A stretch of 64,000 bases of DNA, from contig JAXMEB010000002.1 of assembly GCA_046348545.1 (NCBI GenBank), forward strand, positions 248,001-312,000, written 5' to 3'. Source of the stretch: JAXMEB01 sp046348545 (lineage in GTDB: Bacteria > Pseudomonadota > Gammaproteobacteria > Berkiellales > Berkiellaceae). Positions within the stretch are counted from its first letter, which is position 1. The number at the start of each line of letters is the position of its first letter. The notes under the pieces are model-generated. The model was not told the DNA's origin and did not search any database. It saw only the letters and a list, made by a program, of their open reading frames with translations. The translations under genes were made by a program, and so were the position numbers. This document shows, in pieces, positions 50,615 through 60,300 of this stretch.

Positions 50615-51154
50615 ATGAAAAAAATTCAGGCAATTCAGATAGTTAGGGATTTTGATCAAAAAGGTAAATTTGTATTTACCAAACATGATTTCAATAAGCT
50701 ATTCCCAGAAGACAACCCTAGAACACTGGATGAAGGACTTAATCGGTTAGTTAAAGACCGTATATTAATTCGAGCTTGCCGAGGGATTTATGTCAATGAA
50801 TATGCTCGAAGCAAGGACAGTTACATCATTGAACACATCGCAAAAGCATTGCGTCGCGGAGAATATAATTATGTGAGTTTAGAATCGATGCTATCTGAAT
50901 ATGGCATTATTTCGCAAATTCCGATCGATCGTTTAACGGTGATGACAACTGGCAGAAGCGGTATTTACAAGACGCCTTATGGTATTATTGAGTTTACTCA
51001 TACCAAACGATCACCTGATGATATACTAAGTTCTGTACAGAAAATAAAAGATAGGCCTTTAAGGGTCGCTACAAAACAAGCTGCAATCCGTGATTTGAAG
51101 CGCGTGGGACGAAATCTTGATTTAATGCAGTTGGAAAATGATAATGATGACTGA
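50615..51154 (+). CDS. AbiEi-like antitoxin (type IV toxin-antitoxin)
   Basis: 179 aa. An N-terminal winged-helix region (FTKHDFNKLFPEDNPRTLDEGLNRLVKDRILIRACRGIYV) is followed by the AbiEi-like domain (YIIEHIAKALRRGEYNYVSLESMLSEYGIISQIP). It precedes and overlaps the nucleotidyltransferase toxin gene, as in AbiE systems, where the antitoxin represses the operon and counteracts the toxin without direct binding. It is the intact second copy of a tandem duplication. Confidence 0.85.
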   Translation: MKKIQAIQIVRDFDQKGKFVFTKHDFNKLFPEDNPRTLDEGLNRLVKDRILIRACRGIYVNEYARSKDSYIIEHIAKALRRGEYNYVSLESMLSEYGIISQIPIDRLTVMTTGRSGIYKTPYGIIEFTHTKRSPDDILSSVQKIKDRPLRVATKQAAIRDLKRVGRNLDLMQLENDNDD

Positions 51155-52046
51155 TATTGAGAATTTCAATCAACTGGTTGAACGGGCTATGGCAGACAAA
51201 GATTTGCGGCATATGCGTCCAGTTGTTGCAAAAGAGCTATTACACTATGATATTTTATTTTCTTTGGATAAAGATAAATTATTGGATACACTGATTTTTC
51301 AAGGTGGAACCAGTCTGCGCTTATGTTATGGATCGCCTAGATTTAGCGAAGATCTAGATTTTGTGGGTGGTAAAGATTTCTCCTCATCTAAAATATATGG
51401 TATCAAAGAGTGTATTGAAAAATATATTGGCAATAGATATGGCCTTGAAATTGACGTTAAAGAGCCGAGCGAAACAGTGATGTTACCTGAAAGTGCTGAT
51501 ATTATAGTTAACAAGTGGCAGGTGAGGATTACCACGTCACCAGAAAGAAAAGATTTGCCCAAACAAAAAATTAAAATTGAAGTTGTTAACGTGCCTGCTT
51601 ATTCACGTGTGCCACAGGCGATCAGGCAGAATTATGATTTCTTACCCGATGGCTATGAAGATACGCTGGTGATGGTTGAAACCCTTGATGAGGTGATGGC
51701 CGATAAAATCGTCTCTTTGGTCGCCTGTCAACGATATGTTAGGCACCGTGATATTTGGGACTTGCGCTGGTTAAAACAGCAAGGGGCGAATCTAAACATA
51801 GATTATGTTTTTTCAAAAGTTCAAGATTATAGAATTGAGTTCTATCAAGAGAAACTCGAAGATATGATCAATCGCTTAGGTGACATCATTCACAGCAAGC
51901 CCTTCATGGATGAGATGTCACGTTTCATTCCTACGAATGTTCAAGAGCGAACGCTCAAAAAAGACAAGTTTTTGGATTTTTTAGTCAACGAAAATAAAAC
52001 TTTGCTACAAGCCGTTTTAAATTCTTCAAAAAATCGTTCTTTGTGA
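51138..52046 (+). CDS. AbiEii-like nucleotidyltransferase toxin
   Basis: 302 aa. The nucleotidyltransferase motif GGTSLRLCYGSPRFSEDLDF (~residue 55) carries the GGT and DxD-like residues, and KIKIEVV supplies the third acidic residue. VMADKIVSLVACQRYVRHRDIWDL matches the AbiEii C-terminal block. Toxins of this family act on tRNA or nucleotides. Several ATGs near 51138-51147 could serve as start; all overlap the AbiEi stop. Confidence 0.88.
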   Translation: MIMMTDIENFNQLVERAMADKDLRHMRPVVAKELLHYDILFSLDKDKLLDTLIFQGGTSLRLCYGSPRFSEDLDFVGGKDFSSSKIYGIKECIEKYIGNRYGLEIDVKEPSETVMLPESADIIVNKWQVRITTSPERKDLPKQKIKIEVVNVPAYSRVPQAIRQNYDFLPDGYEDTLVMVETLDEVMADKIVSLVACQRYVRHRDIWDLRWLKQQGANLNIDYVFSKVQDYRIEFYQEKLEDMINRLGDIIHSKPFMDEMSRFIPTNVQERTLKKDKFLDFLVNENKTLLQAVLNSSKNRSL

Positions 52047-52126
52047 TTCCCCTTACTACGATATTCTCTGCTACTGTATGAGCATTTAATGGATTAGATA
52101 ACTTGTCATGTTTGTTAGCGTGATAG

Positions 52127-52155
52127 GTAGGGGCCGGTCCCCGTGCCGGCCCTAC
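52127..52155. repeat. GC-rich REP-like palindrome
   Basis: GTAGGGGCCGG pairs with CCGGCCCTAC. It is markedly GC-rich against AT-rich surroundings, between AbiEii and AT3. Confidence 0.7.
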
Positions 52156-52206
52156 AGATTAAACCCAAAGTCCGTAAATTAACCAAATAGACATGTTTAA
52201 GGAATA

Positions 52207-54498
52207 ATGATGGAAGTGAAATCCAAAATCAAAAAACTCGGCCTACTCTCACAAGCCGTGCTGGCTTCGACTGTGTGCTTGATGTCAACAAGCGTTGGAG
52301 CGGCTGAACAAATAGTCGCTGGTGTCGCCGCGCCGGTTGGAGCTGGGGATTGGGCGAAGTTTACTGCTGCAGGTCCAGGTACAGTCGCAGCAGGTGTTGC
52401 ATTGGGAACATCAACCGTGCCACTAGCAACGGTTGCTGGGGTAAGTGCGTATACGACGGTTGATAATCAGGGTGTACTCCGGTTTGATGGTGCTGGTATT
52501 ACTGTTCCAAGTGATTTGGGTGAATCAAAAGCTAACTTGGAAAGCGTCACCTTAAATACTGCAGGTGCTGTTATTGGGGCAACAACAAGTGGGCAAATAT
52601 TTGCTAAAGGAATTTTATTTAATAATGCAGGTAATGTAGGAACCTTAACTGTAAAGAATAATACGATTGTTGGAGTAAATGATGTTGTTTTTACCGGTGC
52701 AGTAGATCATATCTTAAATGTTGATTCCACCAATACTAGTTTAACTGTAACTTCTCCCAATTTTGAAAGTACTGTGGCAAATAGAAGTATCATTAATTTT
52801 CTAGGTGGTAAAACTATTACAGCAAATGGGGTGATAGGGCCTGTAAATGGCTTTTTAGAAGTCAATGTTACAGGCGATAATACTGTGGTAAATGTTAGTA
52901 ATGATATTAGGGCTACAGATATCCAAGTTAAAAATAAAAGTGCTTTAAATGTTAACGATACAGGTAAAACCTTTGATGGTGATTTTGAAGTTGTTGGTGG
53001 GGGTGGCACACTCAACATTAACAGCAATTTACTTACTGTCACAGGTACTACGATATTCGGTGCTAATGATAGAATCTCTGTTCAGACTTCAGATGCAGTA
53101 TTTGCAGCTGGGGATGGCTTAGTTGCTTCTGGCGGTAACGCTATATTTGATATTGGCGCTTTAATCACCGTGACACCGGTTGGTTATATTACGAACGCGA
53201 ATCCAATTAAAATCATATCTAGTCCGGGTGGTGGTGGTGTTGCTGCTATTCCCGCGGCTCAAATCACAGGACAATCAGCAGTACTGAGCTTTACTGCAAA
53301 TGCAGCAGGTGCTGCCGATGATCTTGTACTAGACGTCACCCGCCGCGCCTACGACTCTGGCGTTCACAATCTTAACGGCCAAGCAGCCGGTCTTGGTGCA
53401 GCGCTGGAAGCAGACGGTGCAGCGGGACGTTTGGCGGCAGGGAACGCTGATTTTGAAGCTTTTGTGGGTAATGTTGATAGATTAGCCACGTCTGCTGAAG
53501 TTGCGACAGCTTTGAGCACGGCCGCACCAACAGTCAACTCTGCTATTGTCAGTACAGCTCATGAAATTGGCGAAAGAGTCCTCACGAACATTGATAACCG
53601 AATTACGCTCGTTCGAAGTGGTGAACGTAGCTACAACACGGGTATGAGTGCTGGGGATACCACCGAAGGTTGGGGTGTTTGGGGTGAACTCTTCGGAAGT
53701 GATTTCACACAAGACAAACGTAACAATATCGAAGGGTATGACGGTAATCTTTGGGGTGTGACACTGGGTGTCGATTGGATGGTCGATAATGCAACGCTCT
53801 TAGGCTTGGCCGCAACGTATAGCACCACGGATGTTGATCATGATTTAGCGAACAACACGCTAGATATTGATTCCTTCCAAGGCTCACTCTACGGTAGCTT
53901 TACCTGCAATCCATGGTATGTCCAAGGGATGTTAGGCGTTGCGCATCATGATTATGATCAGACCCGTAACATTATCGTTCGCGACATCACGAGCGGCAGA
54001 GCCCTGGGCGATTACAAGGCTTGGGAATGGTTAGCCAATGCTGAAGCGGGCTACATCTGGACAGATGGTGCTTGGAATGTGATTCCATCCGCGTCATTGC
54101 GCTATAGCCATCTCAGCATTGATGATTACACTGAAACAGGTGCCGGCGGTTTCAATCTCAAGGTTCGTAACGAAGACGTTAACGCTTTTGTGGCAGGTCT
54201 GGGATTGAAAGTCCAGTACAACAATGTGTATGGCGGTAGCCGCATTGTGCCAGAAGCGCATGTTGGCGCCTTCTACGACTTCATCGCTGATCGCCAAGAA
54301 ACCAGCAGTAATATCTTTGGTACGGGCACAGCCTTCAATTCTAAAGGCTTTGATCCAGCGCATGATAGTTATGAAGTGGGTGTTGGTCTTAATATTTATA
54401 CTGAAAGAAACTCTATCTTCAGTATCAATTATGACTACCGCTTCAAGAGCGATTTCCATTCTCATAATGGATTCGTCAAACTCCGTTACCAATGGTAG
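52207..54498 (+). CDS. Autotransporter (type V secretion) AT3
   Basis: 763 aa. Signal peptide KLGLLSQAVLASTVCLMSTSVGAA; AAGGA lies before the ATG pair (52207, 52210). The passenger (~residues 35-480) is short and repetitive (VFTGAVDHILNV, INFLGGKTITANGVIG). The barrel starts near GWGVWGELFGSDFTQDKRN and ends VKLRYQW. It is clearly homologous to AT1/AT2 in the barrel but diverged throughout. Confidence 0.9.
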   Translation: MMEVKSKIKKLGLLSQAVLASTVCLMSTSVGAAEQIVAGVAAPVGAGDWAKFTAAGPGTVAAGVALGTSTVPLATVAGVSAYTTVDNQGVLRFDGAGITVPSDLGESKANLESVTLNTAGAVIGATTSGQIFAKGILFNNAGNVGTLTVKNNTIVGVNDVVFTGAVDHILNVDSTNTSLTVTSPNFESTVANRSIINFLGGKTITANGVIGPVNGFLEVNVTGDNTVVNVSNDIRATDIQVKNKSALNVNDTGKTFDGDFEVVGGGGTLNINSNLLTVTGTTIFGANDRISVQTSDAVFAAGDGLVASGGNAIFDIGALITVTPVGYITNANPIKIISSPGGGGVAAIPAAQITGQSAVLSFTANAAGAADDLVLDVTRRAYDSGVHNLNGQAAGLGAALEADGAAGRLAAGNADFEAFVGNVDRLATSAEVATALSTAAPTVNSAIVSTAHEIGERVLTNIDNRITLVRSGERSYNTGMSAGDTTEGWGVWGELFGSDFTQDKRNNIEGYDGNLWGVTLGVDWMVDNATLLGLAATYSTTDVDHDLANNTLDIDSFQGSLYGSFTCNPWYVQGMLGVAHHDYDQTRNIIVRDITSGRALGDYKAWEWLANAEAGYIWTDGAWNVIPSASLRYSHLSIDDYTETGAGGFNLKVRNEDVNAFVAGLGLKVQYNNVYGGSRIVPEAHVGAFYDFIADRQETSSNIFGTGTAFNSKGFDPAHDSYEVGVGLNIYTERNSIFSINYDYRFKSDFHSHNGFVKLRYQW

Positions 54499-54558
54499 TG
54501 AAGTTTTAACTCAGCAGTTGAGCCTATCAGCTGCTGAGGTTCTCGTGTCTCGGCAAAG

Positions 54559-54594
54559 AACCCAAGGTGCCTCATCCCCACCTTGGGTTTTTTC
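54559..54594 (+). terminator. Intrinsic terminator of AT3
   Basis: AACCCAAGGTG pairs with CACCTTGGGTT, then a T-run. Confidence 0.9.
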
Positions 54595-54715
54595 TCTGAA
54601 AAATGTGAAATTACACTTTTGAGAATCCAGCCGCTTATTTTCAGAGGGTATTGAAAAGAGCCTTATAGTGAGCTATATTTAGACCTATATATGGCCCTTT
54701 ATTTGAGTTTAATGT

Positions 54716-54967
54716 ATGGAAAACATATTAGCAAATTTATCAGTTAGCATCACAGAACTTAAGAAAAATCCGACGGCTTTATTGAATGCTGCCGATGGGG
54801 AGCCTGTAGCTATCCTAAATCACAATAAGCCGGCTGCTTATCTTGTTCCGGCAGATGTTTATGAGAAAATGTTAGATTTGATTGAAGATCTTGAATTAAG
54901 AGATCTGATAAACGAGCGCCTTAAGGAACAGGATAAGGCTATCCCTGTAAATTTAGATGACATATAG
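54716..54967 (+). CDS. Phd/YefM-type antitoxin
   Basis: 83 aa. LANLSVSITELKKNPTALLNAADGEPVAILNHNKPAAYLVPADVYEKM is the Phd/RelB-like N-terminal DNA-binding fold; the C-terminal acidic helix (DLELRDLINERLKEQD) would wrap the toxin. It overlaps the toxin gene by 11 bp. Confidence 0.9.
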   Translation: MENILANLSVSITELKKNPTALLNAADGEPVAILNHNKPAAYLVPADVYEKMLDLIEDLELRDLINERLKEQDKAIPVNLDDI

Positions 54968-55241
54968 CATCCATTTTGTTCCAAGCGCTTTAAAAGAATG
55001 GGAAAAATTAGGTAGCACGATTCAACAAGAATTTAAAAATATTCTTGAAAGTAGGATAAATAACCCTTGTATCCCTAAGCAGAAACTAAGTGGGTATAAA
55101 GATCTTTATAAGATTAAGCTACGCGCTAAGGGCTACCGGCTTGTTTATCAAGTTTTGAAAGATAAAATTGTCATTTTGGTCTTGGCGGTGGGTAAGCGAG
55201 ATAAAAATGACGCATATCAGAAAACTTCGCACCGGCATTGA
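54957..55241 (+). CDS. RelE-family toxin
   Basis: 94 aa. HFVPSALKEWEKLGSTIQQEFKNILESRI and KIKLRAKGYRLVYQVLKDKIVILVLAVGKRDKNDAY are the RelE core blocks, including the catalytic basic residues. It is an mRNA interferase acting on the ribosome. Translationally coupled to its antitoxin. Confidence 0.92.
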   Translation: MTYSIHFVPSALKEWEKLGSTIQQEFKNILESRINNPCIPKQKLSGYKDLYKIKLRAKGYRLVYQVLKDKIVILVLAVGKRDKNDAYQKTSHRH

Positions 55242-55338
55242 TTGTTTATGTAGTTCTTCCCTATCTTGGGTCCTGTCGACTTAATTTGACAAGATTTATA
55301 TTGTCTAGGGTCTGTTGACATTTGGACACCCACCTCAC

Positions 55339-55404
55339 CCGCCTACGCTCTTACGAGCTACGGACGGACAAGCAAACCCCGAAAATTCAGCTGTGAAGGG
55401 TATA
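55339..55404 (+). repeat. MITE right-half fragment (long form)
   Basis: From CCGCCTACGCTCTTACG through CCCCGAAAATTCAG to GGGTATA. The left half is missing. It is joined directly to an R2 right end, as in the nested copy at 20.8 kb. Confidence 0.9.
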
Positions 55405-55429
55405 TCCCAAAAAACCCCGAACTGGGGTT
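55405..55429 (-). terminator. R2 right end acting as terminator
   Basis: On the minus strand AACCCC...GGGGTTTTTT forms a hairpin plus T-run, 37 bp after the stop of the UIM-containing gene. Confidence 0.7.
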
Positions 55430-55465
55430 ACAAAAGAAAATGCGCTGTCATTTTTAGAGCGTTAG

Positions 55466-56131
55466 TTAATACCAATATTTGCTCATCTTAAGCACTTCAG
55501 CTAATTCCGCATCATCATCGAAGTCAGCATGACTGGATTGTTGACTTAATTGCATCGCTAGCGCAATTTGTTCTTCTTCGTTGAAGTCGAAATGATCTTG
55601 ATATTGCGGGGTGTAGAGAGGTTGCTGTGGTTGTAAGAGTCTTTGTTCTAGGGTATTGGCAGCCAGTGCTAAGTAAGGTTGCGCCAATCGAGCGGCAATA
55701 CCCGCTAAGCATCCACCACCAGCGACGATATTGTGATTGAGGTTATCAATCACCACATCTCGTGCATTGTGGTATCCAGCTTTCCTGGTCAAATCCCATG
55801 TGCGGATCAGTAAGTCTGCAATATTGAGGCCTGTTTCAGGTTCAGTCGCCGCTCGGTTAGCGCGAATGCTGTTGAGCACCGTGATCACGCGCGGATTGTT
55901 GCCAGAATGATTTAAAATTTCTCTCGTAACCGCTTCAAAATCACCTGTGTTGCTTGAGAGTTGATGTTGTTGATCTAATTGAAGCACCTGACGACACTGG
56001 GTGCCAATTTGACGTGAATACGTATGAATATTCGCATTTAAAGCGAAAACACCTTGCAGGTTCTCATTGATAGTTCGAATCGTATTTAAATTGTTCCAGC
56101 CGTTATTGCCTAATGCCATGGGTTCTTCCAC
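55466..56131 (-). CDS. Hypothetical protein with C-terminal ubiquitin-interacting motifs (putative effector)
   Basis: 221 aa. Residues ~1-175 are helical with no known domain. Near the C-terminus, EEEQIALAMQLSQQ (residues 185-198) fits the UIM consensus: an acidic run, a hydrophobic residue, the invariant Ala (A192) and Ser (S196). It closely resembles the second UIM of the proteasome subunit S5a/Rpn10. A second, weaker UIM-like helix DDDAELAEVLKMSK (205-218) has Val in place of Ala. UIMs are eukaryotic ubiquitin-binding helices, so a secreted host-directed role is likely but inferred; acidic E-block secretion signals are an alternative reading of the tail. Same strand as, and 118 bp after, the CaaX-like gene. 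Confidence 0.65.
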   Translation of the reverse strand: MEEPMALGNNGWNNLNTIRTINENLQGVFALNANIHTYSRQIGTQCRQVLQLDQQHQLSSNTGDFEAVTREILNHSGNNPRVITVLNSIRANRAATEPETGLNIADLLIRTWDLTRKAGYHNARDVVIDNLNHNIVAGGGCLAGIAARLAQPYLALAANTLEQRLLQPQQPLYTPQYQDHFDFNEEEQIALAMQLSQQSSHADFDDDAELAEVLKMSKYWY

Positions 56132-56249
56132 AAAATATCTATTAAACTAACCTAAAAATATCACAAAATCATTGCAATGCAATAAGCTGATTAGCCTCAT
56201 TCAGACAAAGTGTAGAGAAAAGAGGATGACTGGCCGTCACCCTCGGAAA

Positions 56250-56699
56250 TTACAAGAGATGACAACAGTGTTTATCTTTTTTAAGACTTTCAGTTGAATC
56301 GTTTTCAGAGGCCGTTGGCTCGAATTGAATCTCTTGCATCGAATACAGTACCGTCAAAGGCGGTTTTGGTTGATGCGGTAATTCAAACATCAATTTTTCT
56401 CCTCGCTTGAGCGTTTGATTGGGGTATTGCGTGGGTAATATGGCTTGAATAGCCGGGAGGCATTCTTCGATAAACCATAACGTATTGGGATCATGATGGT
56501 TGTATAAGCTGATTAGCATATGCGCTACTTCGTTATAGTGCTCAGTGAAAAACTCTCTTGAAGTTTTATCGGATAGGTTTTTAAGAAGATAGTTTGCTGC
56601 TGTACTGAGTCCACGGCAATTTGAGGTCGCTATCGTATTGAGTATCGGCGCAATATCGCCGATCTTTGTCGGTAATGAAAGATTGAGCATCTTGAACAT
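56250..56699 (-). CDS. Hypothetical protein ending in a CaaX-like box (putative effector)
   Basis: 149 aa, helical, no recognised domain (LNTIATSNCRGLSTAANYLLKNLSD; HMLISLYNHHDPNTLWFIEECLPAIQAIL looks like an armadillo/HEAT-type helix pair). The C-terminus is KKDKHCCHLL: a basic stretch, then Cys-Cys-His-Leu-Leu. CHLL fits a CaaX box, with Leu favouring geranylgeranylation, and the preceding Cys could be palmitoylated. Host prenylation of bacterial effectors with such tails is known in Legionella; here it is inference. Upstream of the UIM gene on the same strand. Confidence 0.6.
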   Translation of the reverse strand: MFKMLNLSLPTKIGDIAPILNTIATSNCRGLSTAANYLLKNLSDKTSREFFTEHYNEVAHMLISLYNHHDPNTLWFIEECLPAIQAILPTQYPNQTLKRGEKLMFELPHQPKPPLTVLYSMQEIQFEPTASENDSTESLKKDKHCCHLL

Positions 56700-56816
56700 C
56701 CTTGTTGGTTGCGCTTTGAATCTTAGATTTTAGTTTGATTGCTATGAGGGTTCAAGGCAAGTAACCTGTATACCAGAGTCGACTCATGAAGAGTTAAGTA
56801 GCTATAATAGTACTCT

Positions 56817-56871
56817 GAATTTCCCTCTCCCAATTGTGGGAGAGGGTGCCCGTAGGGCGGGTGAGGGTTAG
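56817..56871. repeat. Left 55-bp inverted repeat of the DUF559 cassette
   Basis: Inverse of 57195-57249 with one mismatch. It contains the palindromes CCCTCTCCC...GGGAGAGGG and GCCC-GTA-GGGC. It ends 4 bp before the ATG. Confidence 0.95.
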
Positions 56872-56875
56872 TTAG

Positions 56876-57253
56876 ATGTTAGCGTTTTCAAGAGAGCTAA
56901 GGAAAAGCGGAACAGAAGCTGAAAGGCTATTATGGGCACGCATTCGAAACAGAAGATTAGGTGGTTATAGATTTAAGAGGCAGGTTCAATTCAAGCCCTA
57001 TATTGTTGATTTCGTTTGCTTAAAGTCAAAGCTCATCATAGAACTCGATGGCTCTCAACATCAAGATGCAAAGGAGTATGACTTAAATAGAACAGACTAT
57101 CTTGAGTCACTTGGATTTAAAGTCGTTCGATTTTGGAACAGCGAAGTGACAAAAGATTTAAATGTAGTGTTGCGAGCTATTTATGAGCATCTGACTAACC
57201 CTCACCCGCCCTGCGGGCACCCTCTCCCACAATTGGGAGAGGGAAATTCATAG
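56876..57253 (+). CDS. DUF559 endonuclease-like protein
   Basis: 125 aa. The PD-(D/E)XK/Vsr-like core is present: RKSGTEAERLLWARIRNRRLGGYRFKRQVQFKPYIVDFVCLKSKLIIELDGSQH, with IVDF and ELDGSQH as likely catalytic residues. The last ~18 residues (NPHPPCGHPLPQLGEGNS) are encoded by the right inverted repeat. The gene fills the space between the two repeats almost exactly. Confidence 0.9.
   Translation: MLAFSRELRKSGTEAERLLWARIRNRRLGGYRFKRQVQFKPYIVDFVCLKSKLIIELDGSQHQDAKEYDLNRTDYLESLGFKVVRFWNSEVTKDLNVVLRAIYEHLTNPHPPCGHPLPQLGEGNS
57195..57249. repeat. Right 55-bp inverted repeat of the DUF559 cassette
   Basis: Inverse of 56817-56871. It encodes the C-terminus of the DUF559 protein. Confidence 0.95.
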
Positions 57254-57330
57254 CAGTATACCCACTATATGGGTTTTGATATTATCAAGGGAATATTATC
57301 AGCCTCCAATATATGTTACGGAGAACATCG

Positions 57331-60300
57331 ATGGCCCCCATTCCTAACAAAAATTCTAGAATTCTAACTCAAGCCGCGCTGGCTTCTACTTTGATCATAG
57401 CGAGTAGTGGGGTGTGGGCTGATGTCACAGTAAATCTACCCAATGCACCGGTAGCTCCGCCAGTGGATATGGCGAATCTAGGGGGTCCAGGCGTGCCTGA
57501 TAACTTGAAGATAGCCACTACGGGTAACCTACAAGATGCAGGGGCTAATAACGGTGTGAATGCGAATACCGCAGGCAAAAGTATTAGCATAGATGCGAAT
57601 AATATTTTTGGTGATAACGCGATACAAACCAATACAGGACATGGTATTGAAGTGACAGCCAATGCTGTGCCGATTACGATTGGCGCGGGCTCTGGTATGA
57701 CCGTCACGGGTGGTGGTGCGAGCAACATTAATATCTTAGTCGGTGGGACCAATACGACGATCAATAACTCTGGCAAGATGACGACAAATAACACTTCAGC
57801 CATTAAGGTGGCTGGCGCAAACGCAAATATCACCAATACGGCAACAGGTGAGTTAACAGCAGCGCTTCCAGCAGCGAATGTCGTAAATTTTTTATCAAAC
57901 TTTGTAACCTTTGATAACGCCGGTAAAATAACAAGTGTGGGTACCGGTGGCGTGGGATCAGCTATCTTTTGGGGTCCTGTAGCAGGGAATATCAATAATA
58001 CAGGCACGATTTCTGGTAATGAAAATGACGCCATTAATATTCAAGGCATGACAGGTACATTAACAAATACCGGGACGATTACCAGTAGTGAAGATGCGAT
58101 AGCAGTGAATGTAGCGAATGCTACCGGTTCTATTGTCAATAATGCCGGTGGTGTGATTGAAACATTAGGCACTATTAACAATTTCACACCGGATGGCGCG
58201 ATACGGCTCAGTACAAATTTAAATGCGATTACCAACACTGGAACGATCAGAGCAACCTCAAATGGAACTGGGAGTCTTGCTGTTGCCATTGGTGTTGACG
58301 CAGCGGTTACAATGGCTGGCAATATCACCAATAATGCAGGCGGTACGATTCAAGGTATCAAAGGGAATCTTGCAGCTGATGACGGCGCTTATGCTATTGG
58401 GATTATTGATAATTTAAAAGCGAATATCATCAACAATGGCTTGATTACGACCGATTTCAATACGGCAGTCGGTTTTGCCGCCACTTTAGCTAGTAAAGGT
58501 ATTTTGACCGGTAATTTCACAAATACGGGCACCATTAGTGTCACCGATGCAGCTAGTCCTCATGAGGCTATCGGTGTTGACGATGCTGCCAACAAAATTA
58601 CCGGAACGCTCAATAACGCGGGTGGTATTATTAAAGTTGCCAAAGTAAATGGCAATGCCATTGATTTTAGCGATTCTACAGAGGCCTTCAAGCTCACGAA
58701 CTCAGGCACTATTACAGGGAATGTGCTGCTTTCACAAGGTGCGAACACCTTCAATATGACAGCTGGCACTTTAACGGGCGCTTTGACTTCCTCTGCTGCT
58801 GGTGTTGCGGCGAATACGTTTACAATCACTGGCGGCACGATTACAGGAATTGTAACGCTTAGCCCCAATGATGGCGAAGTGATCAATATACAGAATGCAA
58901 CGCTTCAAAGTGCATTAGTGGGCGATATTGCAAAAATACAAACCCTAAATGTTACCGGTGATTTCAATTCTTCTGCTGCTATTCAAAATATCAAAACCAT
59001 TCAAGTCAAAAATGCGGGAACAGATTTTGTTGTGGGTGGAGATATCACGGGTGTCAACACCACTTTTTCAACGGCGGCTAATACCACGACAACCCTCAAC
59101 GCCAATCTCTCTGGTGCAGGCGATGTGATGAACGCAGGCACGTTGACAGTGAACGCTGGCAAAACCATGACGATGACCGGTGCAGGCTTGATTGACAATA
59201 CCGGTTCTATCAACAATGCGGGCACTATTACTCAAAATACCATTGATATTCAAGCAGGTGCAGGGAATATCACCAATAGCGGCTTGATTGATGGTATTAA
59301 CAAAGAAGCTATTAAATTATCAGCAGATTTTACAGGCGATATTACCAATACAGCAACTGGGACTATCACAACAAAGGGTACGAATGGGCCTGGCGAATCG
59401 GCCATTCGCTTGGATGCCTTTACACTAACAGGCGCAATCAACAACGCAGGTACCATTAACGTGACCGATGCCACTGGTGGCGCTGCTATTAAATCAGGGG
59501 ACTCTGCTGTCACCAAAGGGATTACGAATACAGGTACCTTGAGTACTAAAAGTGCTGATGCAGTGGATTTAAGCGCCTCCACAAAATCGCTCGCCTTCAC
59601 CAACTCCGGCACGGTAACGGGCAATGTGAAGTTGTCTCAAGCATTAAATCCCAACGACACCACGTTCACCATGACCGGCGGTACGATTACCGGCAATGTG
59701 ACGGTTGGTGGGACAAATGCAAGCACCCTTGCGCTGAATGGCGGTACGCTGGCAGGTAATCTTACTTTAAGCAATCAAGCAGATATCATCAATCTTAAAA
59801 CAGCCACGATCACAGGCAATATCGTTGGTGATGTGGGTGCTGCTCAGACGTTAAATGTGTTAGATGATTTTACCTCATCTGGAACCATTGCTAATGTGAA
59901 AACTATCACCGTTCAAAATGCGGGAACATCCTTTGAGGTGGGTGGTGCGATTACAGGTTTAGACACACAATTAACTGTTAATGCAGGCACCTTATTCGAT
60001 GCGAATGCCAATGTCACGGGAGCAGGTGCGGTCACTAACGAAGGTACTTTCTTTGTCAGCGCGGGTAAAACCCTTCAAATGACTGGCGGTGGTGGCTTCA
60101 CGAACACCGCTGTAGCGGGTGGCGGGATTGTTGGGATTGAGCCTGGTGCTTTGCTGAAAGTCCATACCTATACTCAAAATGTAGGGAATAATACCTTAGG
60201 CTTTCAAATTAGCGACGCAGCAAATTACGGCAAGCTACAAACCACCGTGGGCGCATTTGATTTGACGGGCTCTAAATTAGCTGCACAATTATCGGGTACG

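Noticed and set aside
596..55404. CRISPR array from recurrent ~128-bp sequences
   Set aside because: The copies are dispersed, in both orientations and far apart, with no regular spacers and no cas genes.
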